Shown here: piece after piece, positions 11,985-23,700 of the stretch
Layout of the letters: the number at the start of each line of letters is the position of its first letter
Numbering within the stretch: the stretch's first letter is position 1
NCBI RefSeq assembly: GCF_030848805.1
Contig: NC_092364.1
Location: forward strand, 6,820,001 to 6,884,000
Origin: Temnothorax longispinosus
Lineage: Eukaryota > Arthropoda > Insecta > Hymenoptera > Formicidae
DNA: 64,000 bases
Direction of reading: 5' to 3'
Made by a program: the position numbers and the translations under genes
The notes under the pieces: model-generated
Seen by the model: the letters and a program-made list of their open reading frames with translations, nothing else
What the model was told of the DNA's origin: nothing
Databases searched by the model: none

Positions 11985-12470
11985 GGAATAGGGAATAGCA
12001 ACAGTAGCTTATGGATTTTCAACCAATCGGAAGCAGTATATCAATGCATTATTCTATTCCTGTTCCTTGTTCCTATTGCCTGTACCTTCGTATTGGGTGC
12101 TTTCCAGTTAACGACTCAAGTCGACACAAGTGTCACTCTATCTTTGTTGTTCACTAGATGTTGAAAAAGGACAGAATGACGCTTGCCTTTAAGCGACCGT
12201 GCTTTAAGCTGGAAGCACAATACAAAGGTACAGGTAACAGAAATAGGAAACACAGGCAATAGATTTTCAACCTATCGGAAGCCGTGTATCAATACTACAG
12301 CATTGATAGTTGCTTTCATATTTACAATAAAGAACTGTTTCATTACTTTAAAAATTTTTGAGAAACTATATTTTTTAATTTCAATTATTTTAAGAATAAT
12401 ATATAATAATGCCGCAAGACGAGACGAGACGAGACAAGATTTAGACGAAACGAGACTTTGTCAGGGTGCA
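11985..12470. repeat. Nested inverted repeats, non-coding
   Basis: AGATTTTCAACC-type segments near 12010 and 12255 share TATCGGAAGC / AATCGGAAGC wording. A small foldback runs from TGCTTTCCAGTTAA (12099) to TTAAGCTGGAAGCA (about 12205-12218). This resembles one MITE inserted in an older one. No gene. Confidence 0.5.
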
Positions 12471-13632
12471 AACCCATGCAGCGGGACGGCGTACGCAGAA
12501 AATCGCGAAACGAAAGCCTTGACCAATCACAAGCGTTTCGTGATTTTCAGCGACTTTCCGCGGTTTTTAGCGGACAGTTTTAATTTTCTTCGCGGAACTG
12601 CGCAATTCCATGTGTGTATGCACACGAAGAAAATTAAAAATGATAAAATAAAAGTGATCAAACTGATCAAGAAAATTGATAGGTGACTATCTTCGTGTCA
12701 TAAATTCACCATACGATAATCTATTAACAGTATCGGTGGTATCGGTTAGATCAGCGGTACCATATTCGCAACATCTGTTACGCGAAATCAGGTCCCCATG
12801 GGGCGGAATTAAGGGGGGAGAGTCAAGTAAATGACTTAAATTTTGTGATTTTTTTTGGAGAGAATAATTAATCAATTGTTTTGAAAATTAGTGCATGTTT
12901 TATTTAGTATTTAAACTACATACAGAAATTTTTTTATGTAAAAATAATGAAAATTCATTGAGCAGTAGCTGGTCTTCTCGTAAACGCGCCGGGAATCGCA
13001 GAGACCGCTTTAATCATCTGAAATCAAAATTCGGGGAAAGTTTAGTGAATGGTAGAATAACTCAAACTGAAGTGAAAAATTAAGTATCATTGTACAACAT
13101 TTGCAATATTGTTATTTAGTTATTAATTGAAACATCTGAGCAAATGAGCGCATGAGAAGCGGTAGGCCGAACTCGGCAGACACGTAAATAAATGTCACGC
13201 GCGTCACTCATCAACCGCCGCGGCGCCGCGCCGGTCGATGCGTGACTTCACACTCCACCTCTCGCTATCAAATGATAATGTGATATTTATCGTTGCTAAG
13301 ACATCTAACAAATAAGCCATTTTACGTGCCTGCAAAGTCCGACCTACCACTTCTCATAAGCTTATTTGCTTTCAATTAATATAACTCAATCAGTCAAAAT
13401 AAACCCAGCCAATACACTATACTATACCATATATTTATAATAAATAGATAAATACATATATTTATTTCATAAAAAAGAATATGTTACAATGCAGAATATA
13501 TTGAGATCAAAATTAAAATATATAAAATAATTATTTGTTAACAATGTATTTTTTCCATATTATTCTATAATAATAGTACAATTTATTAATAGAAAAGTAA
13601 TGAAATTATAGTTTCAATGAAAATTAATGTTT
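12471..13632. other. Intergenic with a CpG-rich patch, no gene seen
   Basis: AGGGTGCAAACCCATGC at 12464 resembles a Harbinger-type MITE end, but the far end was not found. 13135-13270 is GC-rich (CCGCCGCGGCGCCGCGCC) and shares TGAGCG...ATGAG..GCG wording with 56255-56300, so it is likely a diverged dispersed repeat. No convincing coding frame. Confidence 0.4.
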
Positions 13633-13978
13633 TTAACCTTTGTTGTGCACACAGGGGTCAAATAGACCCCAGCGTTTTTTCAAACGCGTTTTTCTAATAC
13701 GTACAAATATTAAAAATTAAATTTTTTATGCATTTTTTAGTGAAAAAAGTCCATTTTTCGGCTTCTTTAGTTAACATATCATTTATAATTTTTTTATGTT
13801 GCAAGATATTAATGAAATTTATTAGACTTAATTTGGAAGCTTTGAACAATAGCCAGCAATTTTGTTTGAGTCAAAATAACAAATTGTACGTCTGTAATAA
13901 ACAATTAAGTGACTGAGGTCTAATAGACCCCCTGTGCACAATACGTAATTTTGAAGAGGTGTGCACAACAAAGGTTAA
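13633..13978. mobile_element. piggyBac-like MITE
   Basis: Ends are TTAA CCTTTGTTGTGCACAC and GTGTGCACAACAAAGG TTAA, giving a TTAA target duplication with 16-base inverted repeats. Subterminal AGGGGTCAAATAGACCCC and GGTCTAATAGACCCCC are also paired. At 346 bases including both TTAAs and with no transposase, it is a non-autonomous copy. Confidence 0.85.
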
Positions 13979-14049
13979 AAATAGATACTCAGATATACAC
14001 TATTCTCTGCAGTAGAACAAGATTTGTATTGTTAATTAAAATCTTTTTC

Positions 14050-14283
14050 TACAAGGGCTGTAGTATATATATTCAAAGCCAGTACTAAAAATCTATAGTT
14101 TACATCACGTACACATGCAGACAATCGTGTCAGTATTAGCAATGTGAATAGAAGGAAATTGAATTTACATTATATAATCTTTACGCTATAATTACAAATA
14201 CATGATATTATAATGCATTTTAGCATATGCTACAAAAGCAGTTATTATTCTTCATATTTTTGGTCTTCTTTCAGAGAAAAAAT
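14050..14283 (+). repeat. Upstream region shared with the 10.4-kb duplicate
   Basis: This matches 10370-10606 over about 200 bases, including AATCTATAGTTTACATCAC and GTCAGTATTAGCAATGTGAA. It sits directly before the FBXL4-like first coding exon and ends at an AG acceptor (TTTCAG, 14269-14274), so it probably contains the promoter, a 5' UTR exon or both. Confidence 0.6.
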
Positions 14284-14595
14284 ATGACATCCAATTACCA
14301 ATCTTTATATGGTGAGAGTTGTGATAGCTATCGTTATATCGGCAGAAAATCAGTAGGAGAACAGAATATTAGAGTTGACTTTATCTATCAATTTGTGAAG
14401 AAAAGACACGTTAAGATCCACTCTAATCTCACAATCAGTATATTTCATACTGCCCCTGACATAATTGGACCACCCAAATTTTCAAACTATGGAGAACCAT
14501 TTCAGGTAATTATTTAGAATATTTAAATAGACGAATTTCCCTTCATGACTTTAACTTTGACATATGTTGTCAAGATTACTCTTCTGAGTAACAGT

Positions 14596-14790
14596 CCGAA
14601 AGTTTTAGCCGTCGTTATTGATTAAAAAGTTATTGACAAAAGATGTCATAAAGAATATAGATTTCTTTAACACCGTATAGATATAGAACTATAGTACGTA
14701 ATACAGTGTTAAAGAAATCTGTATTCTATTTATGACATCTTTTATTAATAAGGTTTTTAATAAATAACGATTGACGGCTAAAACTTTTGG
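14596..14790. mobile_element. Hairpin MITE in FBXL4-like intron
   Basis: CCGAAAGTTTTAGCCGTC at the left and GACGGCTAAAACTTTTGG at the right mirror each other. The inner arms match across AAGATGTCATAAA and TTTCTTTAACAC. It is 195 bases and non-coding. Confidence 0.8.
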
Positions 14791-16912
14791 AAGGTTATTC
14801 AGGAGAGAGTGTTCCCTATAATATATATTATATCAAAGTTAAGGTCGTAGAAGGTTGCTCCTCTAAATTAAATAATTATTCTATTTTATTCTTCGTGTTT
14901 CAATGGAGAAACATATTTCATAGTATTTGTGTTATCCGTTATATTGTCCTGTACAAAGTAATCGGGATCTAAATTTACATGCTACAAGATTTTTTCTACT
15001 ATTTGATACATTTTGACTTTTCAAAACAGAAATTGAGTCGATGGAATAATGGTATCGACATTTCAATAACTCCGTGGCAATACAAAGAATCCATGACAGG
15101 TTTTCATAGTATACTATCATGGCCGCCATGGCATCATGCTGAAACAACGATCGGAAATAATTATATTGGTATGTGATACCTGAATTCACAAGTAAGATAT
15201 TGTTAAAGAAGATACGCTTTTGTTGAGAAGAGAGTATAATTATATATATATTTTTAAAGATATCGAATTTTATGAAGCTGTATATCTAATCAGAGTTTCT
15301 ATATACGAAATGTACAATTCTGGAGACGTAATTCAAATTTTGGCTCAAGATAATTTTAATAATAAGTGGTTTAAGTTGTGGGAAACTGACTATAAGTCTG
15401 AGATTGTACCCCCGACATCAAGATTATTTTCCCCATCCTTATCACACCCGCGTAACTTAAAAACGAAAATGCTAAGACTATTTTTTAAAAACACTTCCCG
15501 TAAAATACTTCTTGGCCTTTACACAAAGCTAGATGCTGTGATGCTTATCGGTACATCAGAGTTGGTTCGTCCTAGAAATTATGAGAAGAGTTTAACTAAT
15601 CTGTTAAAGGAAATTAACTGCTTTCCACACCATGAGGATATTCATAATTTTAACAGCAGATTTCAAAAATGCACACTTGTATATAGATTATCTGCAACGA
15701 CATTTTTTAAATATTGCATTATAATGAAATATTGTGGTGGAAGGTATTATTATCAACATTAAATAATATTAAAATCTCTTTATTCTGTTAATAATGAAAA
15801 TACATTTGTTCCGATGATATTTGCAGCTACATGAGAAGGATTTCTAAGGAGAGTATTTTGAGAGAGAATTTGAGGCACAAAAATGTATCTCTGGAGGTAA
15901 TCCGTGGTTACAAGCCATATTTTGGACAGAGATACTTGCGTCGTTTTGTATTAAACAGTTATTCGAATTGTGCAAAACGTATAAAACTCTCTTCGGATGC
16001 ATCCAAGAAGCTATCACGTCGCAATATATCTGATCTTCCTGTAAAGTATTCTAAGAAATCTATTTCTCATAATATTTATTGCAATATCACCTCGTGTATT
16101 AATTTTATATTTTATCTTTGCAGAATGAATTACTACAAATAATATTAAAAAACTTGGATCTGATGACGTTATCCAGCTTGAGATATGTAAATAAACGGTT
16201 CAATGATTTGATACAAGACCCTCATCTCTATACACGTTTGAATATACACTGTCCACCTTCCGCAAAGTATTTTGACCTAGATATGGCAAGACGCGATATG
16301 AGCAATATATTTCGTTACTTTACATCTAGATATAAATAATTGCAGCAGTTAGATCTTACAAAAAGCACGTTTGATGTTGAAGATTTTAAAAACTTTCTTG
16401 ATAATTGTGGCAGTCGTTTAACGCACTTAAGATTAGGATACTGCCATTCTATCAATAATCTTGCCCTACTTAAAATTTCAGAGATATGTGTAAAGTTAAA
16501 AGGTATATATATAAATATAAAATATATGAAACATGTGATTGTGTGTCGGGATTATTGGTGAATTGTATATGCCCAACACATATCTCTTTTTAGAATTGAA
16601 TCTTGATTATTGTCATGGCATAGACGACGAAGCATTTTCGTATCTCGAGAAATTAAATGGTTTGGAACTTTTAAATCTTCGTAATACATCTATAAAAGCT
16701 GAATGTCTTTACAAAATACTGCAAAAAAATCAACGGATGCGTGAGTTCAATTTTAAACCTGGAGTCTATATAGAAGATACAGCTGCAACACAGTTTATAA
16801 ATGTGTGTCTTAACTTAGAAGTAATACGTTTACAGAACTGTGTTAATCTTACATCACAGGATATTAACGTTCTCGCTAATTGTAAGAATTTCCGAAAAGT
16901 GTACCTTCCCGT

Positions 16913-17878
16913 GTAAGTGTGTGTGCTTTTTAATTTCTTTTTTTAAATACATGTTTACTATATTCTTGATTGAAATTTGTGTTTGTTTCTTTTGCATTTC
17001 AAAGATCTTGAAAAAGTTACATTAATTTTCTTTGTGCTTCCTCATAGAAAAAGTTTTGTTTCTTGTGAAAAAATTTTTTCTCAATATCTCAATATTCTAA
17101 AACGTTGAAATATCATATTTTTACAAAATGTTCGCACGTGCACGCGCGCGCGTGTGTGTGATATCGGACTAAATTTCTTTTTTAATCAATAAAATATATC
17201 ATTAAAGAAAGGTTGGTATTGAATTTGACGATGATCGGTAAAGGAGTTCTTTAACTTTATAAAAATTTCAAATGTTTTGAGAAATATCCGTGGTAGCTCT
17301 AACTTCCGCAAATTTTGAGATATTAGGCTATGTATAATTTCATTATATTTTTCAATCTTTTCTACCCCTATTTTATATATAATTCTTTAAGATTTGGTTG
17401 ATTATACTTAGCTTTATACAAAGATCTACATGCGGAGTCCATATATATACCGTATAGCTTAAACTCCCAAAGTCAACATCGATTTGACATTGCGTTGATT
17501 GTAAAACCCCACTTGTGCTACTAAGCTGATCTTCTATCAATTCATAAAAAAATTAAACTTATGAAAAAAAGTATGCAAATTAGGAACTCGCTTTCTCATT
17601 ATTACAGATCGATCGCTATCATTGCCATGCTCTTATTTTATTTGGTTCATAAAGCTTTCTCTATGAGAATGCCAAACTAATAAATACTAATAACTATGTA
17701 TCAAGCAAAATACAAGCTTTCTCATAAGAGGAAAGCTTTATGAGCAAAATAAAATGTTATATTGCTCTGATAAAAGCAATGGTAGCAATCTGTAATGATG
17801 AGGAAACGATGTGCAAGTTTCCAATTTGCACACTTTTTGTAATTGCAATACTATAATAATTATATGATTTTGTTACAG
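16913..17878. other. Long FBXL4-like intron with internal inverted repeat
   Basis: The intron runs from GTAAGTG to TTACAG. It contains a short CG/TG dinucleotide run near 17135-17160. An inverted repeat pairs AAATTAGGAACTCGCTTTCTC (about 17577) with its diverged complement (about 17795), around CATAAAGCTTTCTCTATGAG and its mirror. Confidence 0.6.
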
Positions 17879-18014
17879 ATTCCAACGTCCAATCGCTGAT
17901 GATTGTTTGCACAGGTTACTTTCTTCCTGGCAACGCCTGGAATTAGTTACTTTATGCCGTACTGCCCTCAATGATCACAATTTGAAATTATTAACGCAGT
18001 TCAAAAATTTAAAA

Positions 18015-20584
18015 TAGCCCAGTAAAATGACTCGAAATTTGTCGATTTGGAGGAAATAATATTGACTGGGCTGAAACTTTGTAAACAGGCTTGTTTTAGG
18101 ATACTATTTAACATATTAAAAGTCCCCACGTGTAGACGCTACGTTGCAGGCAGGGGAGGGTCCAAAAGGTCCAAAAAATTAGTTTTTCGCAAATAACTCG
18201 GAAAATATCAACTTTACGGATATTTATGTAGATATCAAAATTGTAGCTTACAAAATTCCGCACAATTTCGTTATTTATTCAAGTCTATACGACCAAATAA
18301 AGCAGAGATAGAATTTTTTTAAACTCCAGTAGTTTTGCGACGCAACGAAAACGCGTACGTGCTTCGCGCATTTTTTGCTAATATCTCGAAAATGGACTTT
18401 TGAATCGAAAAATGAAAAGTTGTAGAGAATCGAATTACGAACAATTTCGTGTTTTATTCATTTCTGTACAGTGAAAAATTGAGGAAATATGAATATTTAA
18501 ATAATTTATAACCGACATAGAAGAGATACGATGGAAATTAGTTGTTAGTATTCTTCTTCTTCTTCTTCTTCTTCTTCTTCATTTGCGCACTATTTTAATA
18601 GTCTTCATCCGATTCGGAATCGCTCATTTTGTCAGATACGAACATATTTAGGCAGCCGTTCTGTTTGCAATTAGCACATAGGTCAGAACATCTTAACCTT
18701 GCCTTTTTGCAGCCACATGACCCGGTGCAATTTGATTTGCATTTACATGCTATTAATTTAAGAAAAAAAAATAAAAAAAATTAAAAAATTAATAAATTAA
18801 TAAAAAAATTAAAAATAAATAATAAAAATAAATAATAATAATAATATTAATATTAATAATAATAATAATAATAATAATAAATTAATTTTTTTACATAAAA
18901 AATATCTGTCATACTTCAAATTCGTTTTTCTTATTCAGAAATTCTTTTTCTAGCATTCTTTAAGTCCTTAAAGTCCTTCTGTACCATTTAAAAATTACTA
19001 AATTTGCGGCAACAAAATTAAGTTTTTTTATTTAATTAATAATTATCTCATATTTTTTTCTCATTTGCACTACTTTTATCTTTAATTTGCGTGTTTGATC
19101 ATTAAGCTTTGTCAATTTGTTCGTGTTATAATTTTTTAAATAAAACGAGTCGTAAAGTGTTTGCCACACCGCGCGCCGCATACCGACTTCGGACTCTTCT
19201 CAATCTTTAATACCTATGTACAGTACTATCGGTCCTAAAAATATTGGCTTAGTACCAAACAATTTAGAAAGACCCCAAGAATAACTTTTGACACTTCAAT
19301 AGGTACAGAAAAATGTTAAGGACACGTTTTTTCATCATTTCAGGCGACTCATAGTGATGATCTGCTACATACGTAAACTTACCTGTCTTTTGAAACGCCA
19401 GTTTCCCATCACAATGCATTCAAAATTACATGTCATAAAATCCATTTTATAGGAAATTTTGTCAGCTTTAATTTCGGTCTCTTGAAGTTTTTTCGTAAAG
19501 TTAATAGAAACGGAGATATTTACAAAAAAAGGAATGATAATGCAATTTTTCCACAATTTATCAAAAATACAGCAATATTCATGAACTTTTTTTTTAAATA
19601 AAACACTTTGCGAAAGACTTATACTACTCCAGCACGTTCATATATATATGAAGTAATGAAAACAAGGTAAAATAAATTTTTGAAAAATTATTATCCATAT
19701 ATTTTTGGACTAAAATGTTAATTAAAAAAAATTGATTTTTTTTCTTCAATATTTAAACGCCTGTAATTCATCAACGTTTCAATGAAAAAAAGGTCTACGA
19801 CGTCTCATTTTAAAGATAATTAAAATATCTTCAAGAAAAATACATAACATTACTGCCTCCAACCAATTAGAAAAAGTTATTTTCCAAAATGCACTAAAAA
19901 ATGACATTTTTTCATGTTTTTTGCTCTTAACTTCAAGCTATCTTTACCAAAATGGATTCATGCATACATCAACATGTTCAAAATTTTATTCTCTTTAACT
20001 TTCATTACTATATTATACTATATGTGTACGACCTATACTTTCAAAGTTAATACTGATTTTTACATGCAAAACATCCACTATCAACATAAAATAAAATTGT
20101 CTTTTAATTAATAACTCGGTGAATTTGGACCGTACAGAAATGAATAAAAAACGAAATTGTTTGTAATTAGATTCTCTACTACTTTTATTTAAAACATTTT
20201 TCGATTCAAGAGTCCATTTTCGAGATATTAGCGAAAAATGCGCGACGCGCGTACGCATTTTCGTTGCGTTGCAAAACTACCGATGTTTAAAAAAATTCTA
20301 TCTCTGCTCCATTTGGTCGTACAGACTTGAATAAAAAATGAAATTGTGCGGAATTTTGTAAGCTACAATTTTAATGTCTACATAAATTTCCGTAAAGTTG
20401 ATATTTTCCGAGTTATTTGCAAAAAACTAATTTTTTGGACCTTTTGGACTCTCCCCTGCCCGCAACGTAGCGTCTACACGTGGGGACTTTTAATATGTTA
20501 AATAGTACCCTAAAACAAGCCTGTTTACAAAGTTTCAGCCCAGTCAGTATTATTTCCTCCAAATTTTGTCATTTTACTGGGCTA
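18015..20584. mobile_element. 2.57-kb transposon with about 470-bp inverted repeats, inserted in an exon
   Basis: It starts TAGCCCAGTAAAATGAC and ends GTCATTTTACTGGGCTA. Mirrored arms cover about 18015-18480 and 20110-20584, sharing CCCCACGTGTAGACGCTACG and a TTTTGCGACGCAACG-type motif. The flanks allow a TA or AAA target duplication. The interior has a TTC trinucleotide run, an A/T simple repeat at 18765-18890, and a minus-strand cysteine-rich C terminus. The superfamily is unassigned. Confidence 0.85.
18595..18765 (-). CDS. C-terminal fragment of a transposon protein with CXC-type cysteine cluster
   Basis: Read from 18765 down to a TAA at 18597-18595, the frame gives C-K-C-K-S-N-C, then C-G-C-K-K-A-R-L-R-C, C-A-N-C and an acidic S-D-S-E-S-D-E-D-Y end. 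The spacing resembles tesmin/TSO1-like CXC motifs, which bind zinc, at the C terminus of some insect transposon proteins. The upstream frame is lost in an A/T simple repeat, so this is probably the last exon of a degraded or spliced gene carried by the surrounding transposon. The function is inferred only from cysteine spacing. Confidence 0.5.
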   Translation of the reverse strand, partial: FLKLIACKCKSNCTGSCGCKKARLRCSDLCANCKQNGCLNMFVSDKMSDSESDEDY

Positions 20585-20899
20585 AAACAGTTGCAACTTT
20601 ATTAGATGGAACTTACACGTGATACGTGTTTCACTATTTTGAAACAATGCCTAAAACTGCAAAAGTTTTATCTCATATCCTGTAACATTGACGATTGCTT
20701 GGTTAACGAATGGAAGAAAAGATATCCGCATGTGTCCATCTATATACACTTGAGTGATTTGAATAATTTTGTTAACTTTTTTGGGACATATATATAAATT
20801 AATTTACTTTTTAAAAATTATCTTACAAACTAAGTTGTAAAAAAAATTAATGTTTAAATAAAAACGAAATATTCACATTTATTTATAATTTATTTTATA

Positions 20900-21395
20900 A
20901 CAGTTTTATCTTTTTTTTCTTTTTCGTAATTTGACTATTTGGAGATGGTCATTTTTTTGCTTGAAATAGTTGTTAGCAAAATATTAATAAAGTTTAGCAA
21001 ACTAATCAAGGCTCTTGTACTATACGTTTACGCAAGCGTTACTTCTCTAGTAACTTACGATAATTCGTTTGCGTGAACGAGATTTTCTTTCGCGTAAACG
21101 GGATTTTGTAGTAACTTACGATAATTTACTCCGCGTAAACGAGTGAATTATCTTAAGTTATTACAGAAGTAACGCTCGCGTAAACGTATTATAGTATTGG
21201 GTTCTTTCCGCTATCATGTAAGATTGTGACATATCAGAGGCGAGAAATGACATGCTGAGAATTCTTGCGTGCCATTTCCAAATAAAAAGATATTTGCATA
21301 AAATGAGCACTTCATATCACTTCAGCACACTTTTAAAATACTCCAAGGTGCACACGATCTTTACATCTGCTATTTTACGACCAATAATGTTACCA
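20900..21395. mobile_element. Foldback MITE nested in a second MITE
   Basis: ACGTTTACGCAAGCGTTACT at 21023 mirrors AGTAACGCTCGCGTAAACGT at 21169-21188, around GCGTAAACGGGATTTTGTAG. A copy lies at 56440-56580. Just after it, GAGGCGAGAAATGACATGCTGAGAATTCTTGCGT (from 21237) matches the interior of the TTAA elements at 6089 and 32465, so one element appears inserted in the other. Confidence 0.65.
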
Positions 21396-21397
21396 AT

Positions 21398-21695
21398 TGA
21401 CAATATTTTAGATTATATGCATAATAATCGTGCACACATTCCTGCATTCTTATTGCATTATTTTTTGCTATTATGTATATTACAGATCAAAAATCCTGCA
21501 AACATCGGCTTGATAAGATGCTTAGTAACCAATTTGGGTATTAAGATGGATAATAAGCAATCTATCAAGTCGATATTTGCGGAATTTTGATCTATAATAC
21601 AATTTCAGAAAATAATGCAATAAGAATGCAGAAATGTGTGTACGATTACTATATGCATATAATCTAAAATATTTAATATGATTTCTATCGCGGCA
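21398..21695. repeat. Imperfect inverted repeat
   Basis: ATTTTAGATTATATGCATAA with ATTCTTATTGCATTATTTT on the left mirrors AATAATGCAATAAGAATGC and ATGCATATAATCTAAAAT on the right, about 95 bases apart. Non-coding; probably an old foldback transposon. Confidence 0.6.
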
Positions 21696-22225
21696 AAACG
21701 AAACGTAAGTATTCATATTTGTGTCAATAAATTTGGCAAATACTTCGGTCCTGTCATTCACGTTTTTTCTCTAGTGAGCCCACAGCAATAATCACCGCTT
21801 ACAATGGTACCGGTTTACTTTGAAGGAATGTATGTTCGGCTATCTCCGGACTTTCGTATACACTTTGTAAATGTGCGGACATAATTTTTTGGTACTAAAA
21901 TCTAAAAAAGTTAAATATGTCAATATAAATTAAATAGTTAAAATATAAGTTCAAAAAAAATATTTAGTTTAGTTTATAACTAAAGTAATTTCTAAGAAAA
22001 TATAGTCACTTATGTGTAAAAATATTTAATTTCTCTTTCATTAACGTTCTATTTCTTTGCAAATTTTTATTAGTTTTATTACTAATATCAATAATAATCA
22101 ATCGATTGTCATTGTTTTCATGTAAATAAATATTAATGCAAAATGCATACAAATACTACTTGTTTAAATTTTTACCGTTGGAGAGTGGGATTTCTTTGGC
22201 AAGGAAACCATGCTTTAGCACATAC

Positions 22226-22357
22226 TGGTCTAGTTTACACCGATCTCTTGATACGCGTATCAAATAGTATATTTGAACTGATCAGCCAATAATCAAACTT
22301 ATTTACTAGTTATTTACTATTTAATACGCGTATCAAGTAATTGGTGTAAACTAGGCC
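22226..22357. mobile_element. 132-bp hairpin MITE
   Basis: The left end TGGTCTAGTTTACACC and right end GGTGTAAACTAGGCCA are paired. Inner arms CTTGATACGCGTATCAA and ATACGCGTATCAAG are themselves near-palindromic. Confidence 0.8.
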
Positions 22358-22359
22358 AC

Positions 22360-23690
22360 TAGCTGAAAAGAATAAGACTTTTATACATTCTACATTTATG
22401 TGGAAAAATATAATTGTTTAGTCCGTATACCTTGTTGTTGTTGTTATACAGACAATAGAAAGGGATGTCTACTATAGGCAGTTAGCGTAGGTGTTAGCCA
22501 ATATAATGCAAGAAAGATCAAACTTGTCTCATATTCAATTTGAATTTTACATCTGAAAGTATTGTGGGTGTATTCAATTCTTATATCAATAACTTTAGGT
22601 AGATATATTTCTCTAAAAATATCTTATATTTATTCAGAGTTATATATGTAGTATATACCAGCAATTTGTGGTAAATCTATGTAAAGTAAACTATTAAAAG
22701 CGTAATAAATTTTAATACGATAATTTAAATGAGTTCCATCAATGTCTGTGATACGTAGTATAACGAGTGCAAAATTACCTAAAATCTATATGATATTATA
22801 TATTAAAAACGAGTCCTTTTAGCTTGATATGAAAGAAAATGTCTACTCACTATCTCATATCATTAATAGAATGTTTCTTTCTATAGTCAAAATCGCTTTT
22901 CCTTCAAGAATTTTTCGATTAAAATCTACAACTATAATTCTAAACAGGTATTAATTACACATACCTCTTCTAATTAAGAATAACCGTACAAAATTACCTT
23001 TTTTTAAAAAAAAGGTAAAAAAAGGCGCTAAGTACACGCATAGTAGTGTATATGTTGTTACCTCGAAAAAAAGAAAGTAGTAGTATTATACCTAAAAAAA
23101 AAACCTAAGTACAAGTGGTAGACGTAATCTTTACATCTCAAAAAATCTTGAAAAAATCTAAGCAGTAGTATCTTTATTTCCGAAAAATGATAACCCAAGT
23201 GATACACATCACAAAATTATGTTACCTTATCAAAAAGAAGAGTTGCGCTTCAAGTGATCTATTACAATTACAAAAAAGAAATGATATCTCTTTAAATTAC
23301 AGCGCCAATTACAGAGAGAACATATATTGCGTCAAAAATAATGTTGTTGCACTAATACTTTGATAAATTTTTATATTGTGTCAATTAGAAAAAGAATGTA
23401 TGATAACAATTTTATAAGATTAAAACATTTTATTTATATTTAAATACAAAGTTTATTTTCAATAGAATAAAAGATTGGATCATAAAGAATTACAGAGGTA
23501 ACAGTACAAAATACAAATATTTTATTAAAATATTTAAACCCAACAAGGGAATACAAAGTATTTAAATACAAAGTTTATATATCTGAAGCTATCTCATTGA
23601 CAACTTGTTTATGTTGACAACGTGTTTGCGTTATTAAACTTAGACGAGTTAACCATTTTTAACGTTAAATATTTGTGTATATATAAATAC
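22360..23690. other. AT-rich intergenic sequence, no gene seen
   Basis: No protein-like frame. 22985-23290 has short loosely repeated blocks (A-runs followed by AAGTGATA / AAGTACAAGTGG wording), perhaps decayed tandem repeat. Confidence 0.45.
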
Positions 23691-23700
23691 AATATTGAAA

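Larger units (their letters stand above)
14284..20797 (+). pseudogene. FBXL4-like F-box / leucine-rich repeat gene, disrupted
   Basis: FBXL4 relatives join a discoidin-like N-terminal region to an F-box and leucine-rich repeats. Exons in matching phase: 14284-14505, 15030-15168, 15260-15743, 15827-16040, 16124-16502, 16594-16912, 17879-18014, then 20585-20797. The second and third exons give the discoidin-like part (R-V-S-I-Y-E, then Y-T-K-L-D-A-V-M-L-I-G). The F-box begins D-L-P-N-E-L-L-Q-I-I-L-K-N-L. Repeats such as L-Q-Q-L-D-L and L-G-Y-C follow. Two in-frame stops break it: TAA at 16337-16339, where the family has an aromatic residue, and TAG after L-Q-L-Y near 20606. A 2.57-kb transposon splits the last coding exon at L-K. 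The introns are intact, so this is no retrocopy. It is a pseudogene unless rescued by readthrough or base error. Confidence 0.72.

Noticed and set aside
12183..12686. 167-codon + frame
   Set aside because: It runs across MITE sequence and the GAGAC microsatellite, so it is not a conserved gene.
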